Source: a virus. From it: a stretch of DNA of 64,000 nucleotides. Numbering within the stretch: the first letter of the stretch is position 1; each line of letters begins with the position of its first letter. A program made the translations under genes and the position numbers. The notes under the pieces were generated by a model that worked only from the letters and a program-made list of their open reading frames with translations, was not told the origin of the DNA and did no database searches. Below, one piece after another: positions 40,057 to 48,345 of this stretch. Where the stretch lies: positions 57,817 through 121,816 of the IMG/VR virus record IMGVR_UViG_3300042922_000886, one strand, 5' to 3'.

Positions 40057-41064
40057 ATAAAGATAGTAGGATTATTTAGTGGGGCCGGTGGTTTAGAATT
40101 AGGGTTTAAAAAACAAGGATTCGAATTTGAGTATGCTCTTGACTACATGCCAGCAGCCTGTGAAACAAATAAACGAAATCTTGGAAATCATATCGTTTGT
40201 AAAGACATAAGGCATGTTAGTGCAAGAGAAATTCCAAAAGGCAGTGGATACATTTACCTGATCGGGGCATCTTGCAGAGGATTTAGTAACTCGAATATGA
40301 AGACGTCATTTTTGGAGAATCCAGATAATGAACTTACATATGATTGGATAAATAAAGTAAAACATAACAAACCGGATATTATTATATCTGAAAACGTACC
40401 ACAAATCCTTACAAAATTTAATGGAGCTTTCGCACAAGAGATAATTGACAATTTATCAGATGTTTATCATATAGAGGTGAAAGTTCTAAACGCTGCTGAC
40501 TACGGAGTCGCCCAAGACAGAAAACGTTGCATTATGATTGGCAGCCGTATTGGTGCAATTAAACATCCTGAGCCGACACATAAAACTTGGAAGACTGTTG
40601 GGGAAGCGCTTGAGGGATTACATGATGGAGTTCCTAATCAGACGAATATCCGTAAGTCTTCTAGTGAGGTGATACAGCGATTTAAGCAAGTTCCGCAGGG
40701 TGGAAATTGGAGAAACATTGGAGAGTTCGCAGGAAAGGATAAACATTCGATTCTGTACCGTCGATTAACTTTTGATGAGACTAGTCCTACGTTCCCTCAT
40801 GCTGGAAAGAATCTCGTGCTGCATCCTTCAAATGATCGAATTCTTTCAGTTCGTGAGTGTGCAAGAATCATGAGTTTTCCCGATGATTTTGTTTTCTATG
40901 GTGGACTTACCGACATGTATCAGCAAGTTGCAAATGCAGTTCCTCCATTGATGGCGGAGGCAATTGCAAAAGAAGTCAGAAAATTAATAAATATAAGCAA
41001 TACATATAAGAACAAGTTTAGTATTCAAAGAATAAATGAAGATTCAATGCAGGACGCTAATTAA
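40057..41064 (+). CDS. C5-cytosine DNA methyltransferase, probable ATA start, 335 aa
   Basis: Motifs in order: I (IVGLFSGAGGLELGF, right at the N-terminus), IV with catalytic Cys73 (GASCRGFS, Ser in place of the usual Pro), VI (SENVP), VIII (QDRKR), IX and X (QQVANAVPP). TGA at 40048 closes the frame upstream and the first ATG (40147) would remove motif I, so the start is ATA 40057, 9 bases after GGAGGAG; an indel in ATGAAATAAAG is the alternative. Probably protects phage DNA from restriction. No restriction partner nearby. Confidence 0.8.
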   Translation: MKIVGLFSGAGGLELGFKKQGFEFEYALDYMPAACETNKRNLGNHIVCKDIRHVSAREIPKGSGYIYLIGASCRGFSNSNMKTSFLENPDNELTYDWINKVKHNKPDIIISENVPQILTKFNGAFAQEIIDNLSDVYHIEVKVLNAADYGVAQDRKRCIMIGSRIGAIKHPEPTHKTWKTVGEALEGLHDGVPNQTNIRKSSSEVIQRFKQVPQGGNWRNIGEFAGKDKHSILYRRLTFDETSPTFPHAGKNLVLHPSNDRILSVRECARIMSFPDDFVFYGGLTDMYQQVANAVPPLMAEAIAKEVRKLINISNTYKNKFSIQRINEDSMQDAN

Positions 41065-41101
41065 TCGGGGAATAAAATAATGTTTTTATTAGGAGAAGGT
41101 A

Positions 41102-41479
41102 ATGAGAGAGGAAAAACAGACGATTTATATCACAGATGATGGTAAGGCATTTACTGATAAAAAAGAAGCAACGATTCATGAAACTAAGTTAAATAATGTT
41201 AAAAATTACTTAGTCAGATACTCTCCTGATTTAACCGAAGGAAGAGGATTTCAGGCAGCAGGGATCGTTATGGTTCATGCTAAGGGTTCGCATAAGGAGT
41301 TTGTTGAACATTGGTGTTATAAAAAGTTTGGAAACAGAATCGATTTTTGCATGGGAGCGTATGGCTCAAACGCAATCACTGACTCTTGGGATATCAAAGA
41401 AGCAAGTGAAGACGATTTAAGAAAGTACGATATCCTATATAGGATTGAAGAAAACTTTGTAACAAAAATATGGAATTAG
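41102..41479 (+). CDS. hypothetical protein, 125 aa
   Basis: Begins with YITDDGKAFTDKKEATIHE, a small motif seen in phage proteins annotated only as hypothetical. Mixed alpha/beta. AGGAGAAGG before ATG. Unknown. Confidence 0.6.
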   Translation: MREEKQTIYITDDGKAFTDKKEATIHETKLNNVKNYLVRYSPDLTEGRGFQAAGIVMVHAKGSHKEFVEHWCYKKFGNRIDFCMGAYGSNAITDSWDIKEASEDDLRKYDILYRIEENFVTKIWN

Positions 41480-41512
41480 ACAATATAATCGGCTTTTCGT
41501 TGGGAGGGGTAT

Positions 41513-41803
41513 ATGGCACATTATTATGATCGCGAATATGACTTGAAAGAAATGAAAGAGAGAGCGCATAAGAAGATAGACTTTTACAAAGTTGAAACTA
41601 CAAAAATTAATCAATTCCTAAAAGAAACTAACTTGCACAGCATTGATATACCTGAACCAATAAGTAGGCATATTGATAATATTTTATCAAATTTCGGACA
41701 TTATGTCGCTAATGAAAATACGTGGATCGGTAAGGCAAATCTAATGCTCAGTCTAGGAAAGAGATATCTTGATTTTGATGATTATCATGAGCACTTTAAG
41801 TGA
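41513..41803 (+). CDS. hypothetical helical protein, 96 aa
   Basis: Helical, charged, no motif. GGGAGGGG site and element copy (CGGCTTTTCGTTGGGAGG) upstream. Unknown. Confidence 0.6.
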   Translation: MAHYYDREYDLKEMKERAHKKIDFYKVETTKINQFLKETNLHSIDIPEPISRHIDNILSNFGHYVANENTWIGKANLMLSLGKRYLDFDDYHEHFK

Positions 41804-41843
41804 ATGAAATTGGACATTTATTTGGAATAAGAGGGTAGATAAC

Positions 41844-42110
41844 GTGATCGAAAAGAGACTAGATAATGAGGGTTGCATTCTAACTATACATAGTGCTGTC
41901 AGAAACGATACGATGAAAGTCTATTGGAACGCAGACACACCAGAGAGAAGTAAGGAAATATCAAACGGCGAAGAAATATTTATTTTTGTACAATCTTTTC
42001 ATTCGAAAAGAATGGAATCAAATTCAATTTCATTGTCTATGGATGAGGCTGAGTGTCTGAGAGACGTATTAGATCATATGATAAGTGAACTTAAGAAGAT
42101 GCAAAACTAA
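41844..42110 (+). CDS. hypothetical protein, 88 aa, GTG start
   Basis: Beta-rich then helical tail LRDVLDHMISELKKM. AGAGGG site. Unknown. Confidence 0.55.
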   Translation: MIEKRLDNEGCILTIHSAVRNDTMKVYWNADTPERSKEISNGEEIFIFVQSFHSKRMESNSISLSMDEAECLRDVLDHMISELKKMQN

Positions 42111-42112
42111 GA

Positions 42113-42136
42113 CCAATGAAACTGGAGTTTCATTGG
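42113..42136 (+). repeat. intercistronic stem-loop, perfect 10-bp copy
   Basis: CCAATGAAAC-tgga-GTTTCATTGG: the best-formed copy of the repeated element, directly followed by a ribosome site for the exonuclease fragment. Confidence 0.65.
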
Positions 42137-42156
42137 ATGATAAATCGGAGGATCAT

Positions 42157-42375
42157 TTGAGACTAGATATAATGACTGATATTGAAACACTAGGGACTAA
42201 ACAAGACGCAACAATCTTTCAAATCTCTGCTGTAGCGTTCGATATCATGACTGGAGAACACATTTCAACATTCAATCAGATCGCTGATATTGAGAAGAAT
42301 GCTATTGTACGTGTAGACGGCTCAACAATTAAATGGTGGCTGAATACTAACAACTCACATTCCGCACCCCTATGA
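42157..42375 (+). pseudogene. 3'-5' exonuclease (DEDD) fragment, truncated by IS
   Basis: TTG 42157 after CGGAGG. Begins LDIMTDIETLGTKQDATIFQ, the first DEDD box (D-x-E) of DnaQ/Rv2179c-like exonucleases, and continues to TIKWWLNTN, then runs into foreign sequence and stops. The other two catalytic boxes are lost. Insertion point is about 42350-42360. Confidence 0.7.
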
Positions 42376-42858
42376 CTCTAAAAATGGCGAATTTTGGTGT
42401 ATGCTAGAGTCATAGAAATGAGAGTCGGGAGCGAAGTGTGGGCATGCAAATCGAAAATTTTTATGAAGTCGGCTATCTTCCTTTACTAAGCGGAATCATG
42501 AACGATTTGGGACTCCGCAAGAAGATCGATCAATTTGTACCTGTCGATTCGCAGTGTTGGACTACTGCAGGCGAAGCCGTCCAGTTGTTGTTGCTCGACA
42601 TGCTGAGCGGTCGAAATGCCCTGATGAATGTAGACAAATGGGCAGCGGAGCAGGACTTGGATCAACTGCTCCGCCCCGGTCTGCAAGCGTCCTGGTTCAA
42701 CGATGACGCACTCGGCCGCCATTTGGACCGGCTGTATGAGGCGGATATCCATCAAATCTACTCCGCTTTCCAACTGCACGTGTACCAGCACGAGCGCATC
42801 CCGATGGGCGTCTTCCACGGCGATACGACGAGCATGTCTGTCTATGGCGATTATAGGT
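42360..42858 (+). mobile_element. IS1634-type insertion sequence remnant
   Basis: Clearly GC-richer than the surroundings, with different codon use. The frame at 42444-42858 encodes the N-terminal part of an IS1634-family (DUF4277/IS4-like) transposase: LLLDMLSGRNALMNVDKWA, WFNDDALGRHLDRLYEAD and GDTTSMSVYGDY with the first catalytic Asp. It ends abruptly at about 42858 where phage-like sequence resumes. The inner palindrome ATGACTCT...AGAGTCAT (42373-42413) may be its promoter/operator end. Left boundary approximate. Confidence 0.75.
42444..42858 (+). pseudogene. transposase N-terminal fragment
   Basis: About 138 residues of an IS1634-family transposase starting at ATG 42444; the remaining two thirds, with the other catalytic acids, are missing, so it is inactive. 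The frame runs a few codons into phage DNA and stops at 42870. Confidence 0.7.
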
Positions 42859-42926
42859 CAGGTTATTGTTAAGACACTTATGCAGGGAGCCGGTAGTCTT
42901 GTAATTGGTAAACTAAACAAGCAATA
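42859..42926 (+). pseudogene. 3' remnant of an unidentified phage gene
   Basis: After the IS junction one frame reads VIVKTLMQGAGSLVIGKLNK to TAA 42924, directly followed by a normal intercistronic element copy. It is probably the tail of the gene into which the IS or its deletion ran. Not identifiable. Confidence 0.35.
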
Positions 42927-42959
42927 AAAGGGTCATTTCATTGCGATAGGAGATAGAAA

Positions 42960-43124
42960 ATGATTTATTTAGTAATCAAGAGAAAAATATATAATGATAC
43001 ATACACTGTACGTTACGCACTAGTAAATAAAGAATTAGCAGAGAGTTTTGTAAAGTGGGCAAACCACGACAACCAAGACGAGGATACGGTTTATGAATTA
43101 TTAGAACAATACGTTATAAAATGA
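42960..43124 (+). CDS. hypothetical protein, 54 aa
   Basis: Small alpha/beta protein (MIYLVIKRKIYNDTYTVRYA). ATAGGAG before ATG; element copy upstream (AATAAAAGGGTCATTTCATTG). Unknown. Confidence 0.6.
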   Translation: MIYLVIKRKIYNDTYTVRYALVNKELAESFVKWANHDNQDEDTVYELLEQYVIK

Positions 43125-43163
43125 TGATGAAATTAAGATTGCATTGGAATAGTAGGAGGAGAA

Positions 43164-43394
43164 ATGAGTAAAGTTACATTCGGAAATAATATCGGAGCAA
43201 AGCAATGGAGTTTCATGCTCGATAAAGAGAATAAGATTCTACATACGGCATGGTTTCCTCTGATCGAAGTCAATGGAAAGATGGCGACAATTAAGGACGA
43301 CAATTATCCAGTTGGCATCAAGGAGGCTGAGAGCAGATATAAAGCTAGAAAGATGGCGCAAGAGTTTTTGAATCGAGTAAAAGAAGAAACATGA
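43164..43394 (+). CDS. hypothetical protein, 76 aa
   Basis: Beta-rich N-terminus, basic helical C-terminus (ESRYKARKMAQEFLNRVKEE). GTAGGAGG before ATG. Unknown. Confidence 0.6.
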   Translation: MSKVTFGNNIGAKQWSFMLDKENKILHTAWFPLIEVNGKMATIKDDNYPVGIKEAESRYKARKMAQEFLNRVKEET

Positions 43395-43425
43395 AGAAAT
43401 ATGATTTCGTGGGAAGAGGTGTAAG

Positions 43426-43698
43426 GTGATTAATAATAAGCCAACAAATGAGGAATTGATAAAGTGGAAACAACATCTTCAAGAACTGGACGATGAAAAG
43501 TACCCAATTGCAATAGCTGCGGTAATGGAGTCCAAAGAGAAATATACAGAAGGTGAAGCATATACTTCTGTATATTTCTTGCAAAGAAAAGTAAGAGTAG
43601 GATACTCGCAAGGTCAACGACTCATCGAGCGTATGGTACAAGATAATATTCTTCAACCAGAAATAAAAGAGAATTATATAAGGTACAAGATCCGATAA
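43426..43698 (+). CDS. FtsK-gamma-like winged-helix protein, 90 aa
   Basis: AYTSVYFLQRKVRVGYSQGQ followed by RLIERMVQDNIL fits the FtsK/SpoIIIE gamma domain (S-x-S-x-LQRxxxIGYxRAxxLxxxME), which binds DNA polarity sequences. Stands alone here, without the ATPase. Could recognise a phage DNA site; inferred. GTG start after GAGGTG. Confidence 0.65.
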   Translation: MINNKPTNEELIKWKQHLQELDDEKYPIAIAAVMESKEKYTEGEAYTSVYFLQRKVRVGYSQGQRLIERMVQDNILQPEIKENYIRYKIR

Positions 43699-43719
43699 AA
43701 GGTAGATTGCATAAGAAAA

Positions 43720-43743
43720 GGAACTGCCAAGTACGACAGCTCC
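43720..43743 (-). terminator. terminator of the minus-strand 37-aa gene
   Basis: On the minus strand GGAGCTGTC / GGCAGTTCC (9 bp with wobbles, 6-base loop) followed by TTTTCTTAT. Confidence 0.7.
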
Positions 43744-43752
43744 AATCAGATA

Positions 43753-43866
43753 TTACTTAAAGAAGAATCCTATGATACTCGCAAGACTCAGTTTGAATCG
43801 GAATTTCTTGGTTTCTGTGGTCTTATTCGGTTCTTTTACGGTTGTTCTCTCGTAAACATATTCCAT
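43753..43866 (-). CDS. minus-strand small cationic peptide, 37 aa
   Basis: ATG with a strong GAGGGGGG site 7-9 bases upstream. First 20 residues are polar (YERTTVKEPNKTTETKKFRF), the last 15 hydrophobic and aromatic (LSLASIIGFFFK). It has its own terminator and a plausible promoter (TTGCAA about 19 bases before GATAAT, minus strand, near 43900). One of very few minus-strand genes. Could be a membrane-active peptide or regulator; not recognised. Confidence 0.6.
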   Translation of the reverse strand: MEYVYERTTVKEPNKTTETKKFRFKLSLASIIGFFFK

Positions 43867-43990
43867 ATCTTTATCCCCCCTCGCAAACTAATTATCGTTG
43901 TCTCACTCTATATAGTTGCAACGAGAGGGTAAATTATTCAATTTGGCAGACCTAATATTGTTCAAGGTTGTTCAGGTACTTTTATTATAG

Positions 43991-44137
43991 ATGATAAGCG
44001 ATTTTCCGTACACTATTAAAATTCAATACAAGTTAGTTGCATATAAGAGATTTGATCAGTATTTGTATTGCGTTTCCGAAGAAGGTTTGAAACTTCTTGA
44101 GAGGATTTTTGAAGTGAGGATTACTGAGCTAGAATAG
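43991..44137 (+). CDS. hypothetical protein, 48 aa
   Basis: Opens after TATTATAG with no good ribosome site; product has coding-like composition (YKLVAYKRFDQYLYCVSEEG) and ends where an element copy begins (ATTAAAATACGGGCTTCATGGGG). Unknown. Confidence 0.45.
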   Translation: MISDFPYTIKIQYKLVAYKRFDQYLYCVSEEGLKLLERIFEVRITELE

Positions 44138-44171
44138 CCCATTAAAATACGGGCTTCATGGGGTGAGAAAA

Positions 44172-44342
44172 ATGAAGTTGGGATATGCAGTAGTAGGTAA
44201 GTTATATGGAGAACCGTGGGAGAGCATGATTTACGAGGATGCTGAAGAATGTGATAGTGCTTATCGCGATCTAGTTAACGACAGTGATTATAGTGACTTA
44301 AAGAGATGTAATGTTTATATCCATTACGAAGAATGGCGATGA
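44172..44342 (+). CDS. hypothetical acidic protein, 56 aa
   Basis: GGGGTGAG before ATG. Acidic, small. Unknown. Confidence 0.55.
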   Translation: MKLGYAVVGKLYGEPWESMIYEDAEECDSAYRDLVNDSDYSDLKRCNVYIHYEEWR

Positions 44343-44394
44343 AAGACGGATTTTATTTACTAGCGAAATAGGAAAAAATCACTGGAGGGAGTCT

Positions 44395-44637
44395 ATGATA
44401 GGCAAGATTTCAGTAAGAGGCTGTATCGTTGCATTATCTGATGGTAACCTATCTGGACCTAGTGTACGTGTCTATTCATCAGACAATAGAATTATTCTTG
44501 ATAGATATTATACACAAATGTCCACCGCAATCGAACAGTACGGATACATCTTACTATCTCTATATGAGGGAATCGATTCATTCAGGTTAACGTCTAAAGT
44601 GTTGCCAAGTGACAACATCAAATGGGCTAGCATTTAG
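44395..44637 (+). CDS. hypothetical protein, 80 aa
   Basis: TGGAGGGAG 4 bases before ATG 44395; the frame is open up to 44311 inside the previous gene. Beta-rich. Unknown. Confidence 0.55.
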   Translation: MIGKISVRGCIVALSDGNLSGPSVRVYSSDNRIILDRYYTQMSTAIEQYGYILLSLYEGIDSFRLTSKVLPSDNIKWASI

Positions 44638-44641
44638 AAAA

Positions 44642-44665
44642 CAAATGAAAATTCATTTTCATTTG
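44642..44665 (+). repeat. intercistronic stem-loop, perfect 10-bp copy
   Basis: CAAATGAAAA-ttca-TTTTCATTTG followed by CGGGAAGG. Independent perfect copy of the element; differs in sequence from 42113-42136 while keeping the pairing, which supports RNA structure. Confidence 0.65.
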
Positions 44666-44682
44666 CCGGGAAGGATGATGCA

Positions 44683-44886
44683 ATGACGTACAACAATGTA
44701 AAGTATTGTAGTTTTGACTGTGAGGAAATAGGTGGAGTCTGCGATAACTGCATCCATTACGACTTCAATGGTGACGAGGAAGGCATATATGTTGGAGATG
44801 GCTATTGTAACTATCACGAAGATCACTCAGAACCGCACAATGGGTGCGAAGATTTTGTTTGTCTTGGGGTGAGAAATAATGAATAA
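44683..44886 (+). CDS. Cys-rich acidic protein, 67 aa
   Basis: Eight Cys in three groups (CSFDCEE, CDNCIHYD, CNYHED...CEDFVC): two probable zinc sites. Overlaps the next ATG. Unknown. Confidence 0.6.
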   Translation: MTYNNVKYCSFDCEEIGGVCDNCIHYDFNGDEEGIYVGDGYCNYHEDHSEPHNGCEDFVCLGVRNNE

Positions 44887-45223
44887 AATTATAAAATACA
44901 TAAATGAAACCGAAATATCGGCAGTGGTCGATTCTATTGTCAAAAACAACAAAGATATCTGGAGTGTAATCGAACAGATTAAGGAGTCTAGGATAGAGTA
45001 TCAGAAAAAGTCGCAGGAGCTGCAGAATGAACTCGTTAAGTTGTTACCCGACTACAAAGTGGGTATGATCCTCGAGGCTAAAGAAGACTGTCTGAACAAT
45101 TGGCGTAAGGGTGATCGTGTAGAAATAACACTCGTCAAAGGAAATGATTGTGTTTTAGATGGTGCGGCTGCTATCGATGAGAAATGGATTCGTAAGTATT
45201 TTATGATCATTGGGAGCAAATGA
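44879..45223 (+). CDS. hypothetical coiled-coil plus SH3-like protein, 114 aa
   Basis: N-terminal coiled coil (EQIKESRIEYQKKSQELQNE), C-terminal barrel-like GMILEAKEDCLNNWRKGDRV. TGGGGTGAG before ATG. Unknown. Confidence 0.6.
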   Translation: MNKIIKYINETEISAVVDSIVKNNKDIWSVIEQIKESRIEYQKKSQELQNELVKLLPDYKVGMILEAKEDCLNNWRKGDRVEITLVKGNDCVLDGAAAIDEKWIRKYFMIIGSK

Positions 45224-45257
45224 AGTGCAGTGTGTATTTTTAGAAAGGAGATAGTGA

Positions 45258-46010
45258 TTGTTAGAAATAAACAAAATATATAATGAGGATTGCATTGGAT
45301 TAAACGGAATGCGTTTGATCCAAGATAAATCAATTAACTTAATTCTCGCTGACCTACCCTACGAGGAAACGCAAAATGTTTGGGATTCTGTTATTACACC
45401 TGAAATAATGTGGAATGAGTATAAAAGAATCATTAAAGATAACGGGGTTATTGCACTTACTGCATCGTTTCAATTTGCTTCAAAGATATATGAGTCTAGA
45501 AAGGTTCCGTTTCGATATGATATAGTTTGGCGCAAAAATAAGAGCACAGGATTCTTAAATGCTAAGAAAATGCCACTACGTCAACACGAACTAATTCTCA
45601 TTTTTTACCGCAAACTGCCAGTTTATAATCCGCAAAAAACTACAGGTCATAAACCAGCGAATTCATATACTAAACATACTGGTGATGGTAGCAATTATGG
45701 AAAAACTAAAATCGGGGTATCTGGTGGAGGACAGACAGATAGATATCCAACAAGTGTATGGGATATACCTGTGATGAATAATGACTCGAAAGATAAATGG
45801 CATCCCACACAAAAACCTGTAGAGCTATTCGAAAGAATTATTAAAACATACTCCAATCAAGGCGATTTGGTATTGGATAACGCTAGTGGGTCAGGAACTA
45901 CTGCTGAAGCTTGCATGAATACTCAGAGGGATTATATCTGCTTCGAAAAAGATAGAACATACTGGGAAAAATCGATTGCACGTATTCATCGATTGAATAA
46001 TAATACATAA
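45258..46010 (+). CDS. N6-adenine/N4-cytosine DNA methyltransferase, 250 aa
   Basis: Beta-class order: motif IV ADLPYEETQNVWD (DLPY, residues about 31-34) first, then target domain, then motif I LDNASGSGTTAEACM near residue 210. Similar to phage Dam-like modification enzymes; complements the C5 methyltransferase 4 kb upstream. No restriction gene adjacent, so protective modification is likely. TTG start after AAAGGAG. Confidence 0.82.
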   Translation: MLEINKIYNEDCIGLNGMRLIQDKSINLILADLPYEETQNVWDSVITPEIMWNEYKRIIKDNGVIALTASFQFASKIYESRKVPFRYDIVWRKNKSTGFLNAKKMPLRQHELILIFYRKLPVYNPQKTTGHKPANSYTKHTGDGSNYGKTKIGVSGGGQTDRYPTSVWDIPVMNNDSKDKWHPTQKPVELFERIIKTYSNQGDLVLDNASGSGTTAEACMNTQRDYICFEKDRTYWEKSIARIHRLNNNT

Positions 46011-46047
46011 TTTATGCAAATAAAATGTTAGTTTAATTGGAGGAAGT

Positions 46048-46290
46048 ATGGGAGAGAACAATTTGACTTTGATTATTGGGGATGATTGGGAAGGCATTTA
46101 TCACGATGGACTACTGATTTATGAGGGACATGAAGTGCAAAGAAGAGAGTTAGTAAACTTAATGAAAAGCCATGAAACATTTAATGTGGAATTTAAAGCG
46201 CTCAATGATATGGGGATTGATTGGTTGCATGAGGAAGGAAGTTTACCTGAATACATATCTGGAATCCCATATCAGTGTATCGAGCAATAA
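46048..46290 (+). CDS. hypothetical acidic protein, 80 aa
   Basis: Acidic alpha/beta product. TTGGAGG before ATG, element copy upstream (AATAAAATGTTAGTTTAATTGGAGG). Unknown. Confidence 0.6.
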   Translation: MGENNLTLIIGDDWEGIYHDGLLIYEGHEVQRRELVNLMKSHETFNVEFKALNDMGIDWLHEEGSLPEYISGIPYQCIEQ

Positions 46291-46315
46291 AACCTGTATT
46301 TCATAGGGAGGAAAA

Positions 46316-46672
46316 ATGGAACAAATACAAAATCACGAAATTAAAGACATCTGGAGAATTAGAGACGGCTTACTGGTTGAGGTGTTTAAGTACAAATCTA
46401 TTGGTCATCACAGTTATACTAAGAAGCAAGAAAAACGTGTTATGGGTTGCAAAGGATTGACAGTACTAACGTCTAGTTATACAGACTCATATAGCAAGAA
46501 AACTTATTCCAAAGGAACACTTCTTTACAATAGTTGTCCAGTTGAACCGTTGGATGATAAGAGTCAATTTAAATTTGAAATTAAGTCGAGCGGCGGATCA
46601 ATCTTTGGTTCGGTTAATGAAATTGAAAAAGTGTTAAAAGACATTGAAAACTTGATGAGAAAATATCAATAA
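46316..46672 (+). CDS. hypothetical protein, 118 aa
   Basis: Basic middle (SYTKK and KKTYSKG), helical end. GGGAGG 6 bases before ATG. Unknown. Confidence 0.6.
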   Translation: MEQIQNHEIKDIWRIRDGLLVEVFKYKSIGHHSYTKKQEKRVMGCKGLTVLTSSYTDSYSKKTYSKGTLLYNSCPVEPLDDKSQFKFEIKSSGGSIFGSVNEIEKVLKDIENLMRKYQ

Positions 46673-46697
46673 AAATTGGATTAATACTGGAGTCGAT

Positions 46698-47018
46698 TTG
46701 TTGATTAGAAGATTTAAAACAACTGTTATCCGAGAAGACGAATACATAATTGAGATCGATGATGAAGTTATTGACGAAGAATGGATGAAAAAGTATAGTG
46801 AGGACTTTAGAAACATTCCTTCGCTCAAAGGACATATTGAAAATCTAGCTTGGAATCGAATGGTCAATGGCGAGGACTTTTATGAAGGATATGGAAACGT
46901 GTTGCATGACGGAGCAATAGCTTGGCAAGCAACCGGATATGTTGAGAAAGGTATTAACATTAAAGTTGTAAATAAGGATGATATTGAAGTATTTGCCGAA
47001 GAGATGTTAAGGATTTAA
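46698..47018 (+). CDS. hypothetical protein, 107 aa, TTG start
   Basis: TTG 46698 or 46701 after TGGAG. Acidic; GYGNVLHDGAIAWQATGYVE in the middle. Unknown. Confidence 0.55.
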   Translation: MLIRRFKTTVIREDEYIIEIDDEVIDEEWMKKYSEDFRNIPSLKGHIENLAWNRMVNGEDFYEGYGNVLHDGAIAWQATGYVEKGINIKVVNKDDIEVFAEEMLRI

Positions 47019-47020
47019 TA

Positions 47021-47080
47021 TTGGATTCAAAAGTTGATTATAGTAACGAAATCTTACTTAATGATTATCAAAATTATTAA
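47021..47080 (+). CDS. possible 19-aa peptide
   Basis: TTG 7 bases after AAGGA, ending at TAA 47078. Very acidic, no support beyond position in the gap. Confidence 0.25.
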   Translation: MDSKVDYSNEILLNDYQNY

Positions 47081-47106
47081 TAAAAAATAAAAGGAGTGTA
47101 TTGAAA

Positions 47107-47361
47107 ATGATTTTACATCCTGATGGACGAGTAGAGGGTACAGCCGAAGAGTTGATTATGTGGAAAGAAATGCTGTCAAAAAAAGTAGAACAGGAATATT
47201 ACAAGAAGTTCACCTCGAGTGGAAAAGGTTATACACCATGGATTACTGGAACAACTAGTGTTAGCACTGGAAACTGTCCAAATGAAGGTGGACCATGTTA
47301 TTGTACAGGCGCATGCAGAGGTGGGACTATTACGTATGGCGGAAAGGAGGCGAATCATTGA
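47107..47361 (+). CDS. small Cys-rich-tail protein, 84 aa
   Basis: Starts HPDGRVEGTAEEL, a short phage motif; ends with CPNEGGPCYCTGACRGG, four Cys in 14 residues. AAAGGAG 10 bases before ATG. Unknown. Confidence 0.55.
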   Translation: MILHPDGRVEGTAEELIMWKEMLSKKVEQEYYKKFTSSGKGYTPWITGTTSVSTGNCPNEGGPCYCTGACRGGTITYGGKEANH

Positions 47362-47723
47362 ATAAAGAAACACAATTAAGGGCGGAGAACCAAAAGTATA
47401 AAATTATTGCAGCGTTGCGCGAGGCTGGTGCAAGTGGCTTAACGAATGCACAGCTCTCCAAAATTGCACTTCGATACAATGCTCGAATTCAAGAAATGTA
47501 TGTTCTCGGCTTTGGCATAAGCACAGTCCCAATGTCAGGCGGACTAACTAGATATGTATTAAACTCAGAACCTAAATCGATACATAGCAAGCCCGATCAC
47601 GCTTTGAATATCCTCATTAAAGAGATAGATAAGTGCGGAGGCAATGTTGATAAGGAACAGTTGCTAGGCTTATTGGAAGCTAATAATTTCACAGTGAGAC
47701 GTAAAGTTGGTTCATTCAGTTAA
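47358..47723 (+). CDS. possible winged-helix protein, 121 aa
   Basis: IIAALREAGASGLTNAQLSK then ALRYNARIQEMYVLGFG resembles a winged-helix DNA-binding domain. TTG start overlaps the previous TGA with AAAGGAGG upstream. Likely regulator; weak. Confidence 0.5.
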   Translation: MNKETQLRAENQKYKIIAALREAGASGLTNAQLSKIALRYNARIQEMYVLGFGISTVPMSGGLTRYVLNSEPKSIHSKPDHALNILIKEIDKCGGNVDKEQLLGLLEANNFTVRRKVGSFS

Positions 47724-47767
47724 AATAAATGAATAGAAAAAGAATTTAATGGACGAGGAGTGGTCTA

Positions 47768-48319
47768 ATGAGTAAATTCTTTACTGATTTGAAGGAAGTT
47801 TTAATCAATGCAGGTAGTCAAAACAATATTAATGCTTGCGGGTATTATAATGCACTCCTTCAAAATAGTAATATGCTGGATGAAATCATTGAATCATATA
47901 AAATAAACAATATGTATATAACATGGCATCCTGATGATACCGGTGATTACACTGACGGTTTGATTCTAATTTCGTTTAGAGATTATCGCGATGGAAATTT
48001 CAAGTATAAAATACAACTTACATCGGAGCAGTCATGGGACGGATATTGTGAGTGTACTCCTGAAACACCGCACTACAACCCAAAATATGATTGTTCGGGA
48101 TACTGTGACTGGTATATCCCAACATTTTCAATTGAAAAACACACAGATATTGGACATGAGAAATTTAAAGGTTATGCAAAAGATATGTGGGAATTAGACG
48201 CTCAATGGCAAGAAGAACTTGGAATCCACGAAGATGATAAAACAGCTGAACAAATTGCAAATATTAATCTTCAAATTGAACAACTTCTGAAGCGTAAAGA
48301 GGCGCTTAGAAATAAATAA
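47768..48319 (+). CDS. hypothetical protein, 183 aa
   Basis: Central CECTPETPHYNPKYDCSGYC Cys cluster, C-terminal coiled coil. GAGGAGTGG before ATG. No family. Confidence 0.6.
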   Translation: MSKFFTDLKEVLINAGSQNNINACGYYNALLQNSNMLDEIIESYKINNMYITWHPDDTGDYTDGLILISFRDYRDGNFKYKIQLTSEQSWDGYCECTPETPHYNPKYDCSGYCDWYIPTFSIEKHTDIGHEKFKGYAKDMWELDAQWQEELGIHEDDKTAEQIANINLQIEQLLKRKEALRNK

Positions 48320-48345
48320 ATTCGTGATTTCATTGAGGAGAGAAA

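Noticed and set aside
42486-42818. Minus-strand gene in the IS remnant
   Set aside because: Long antisense frame produced by GC-rich transposase codons.
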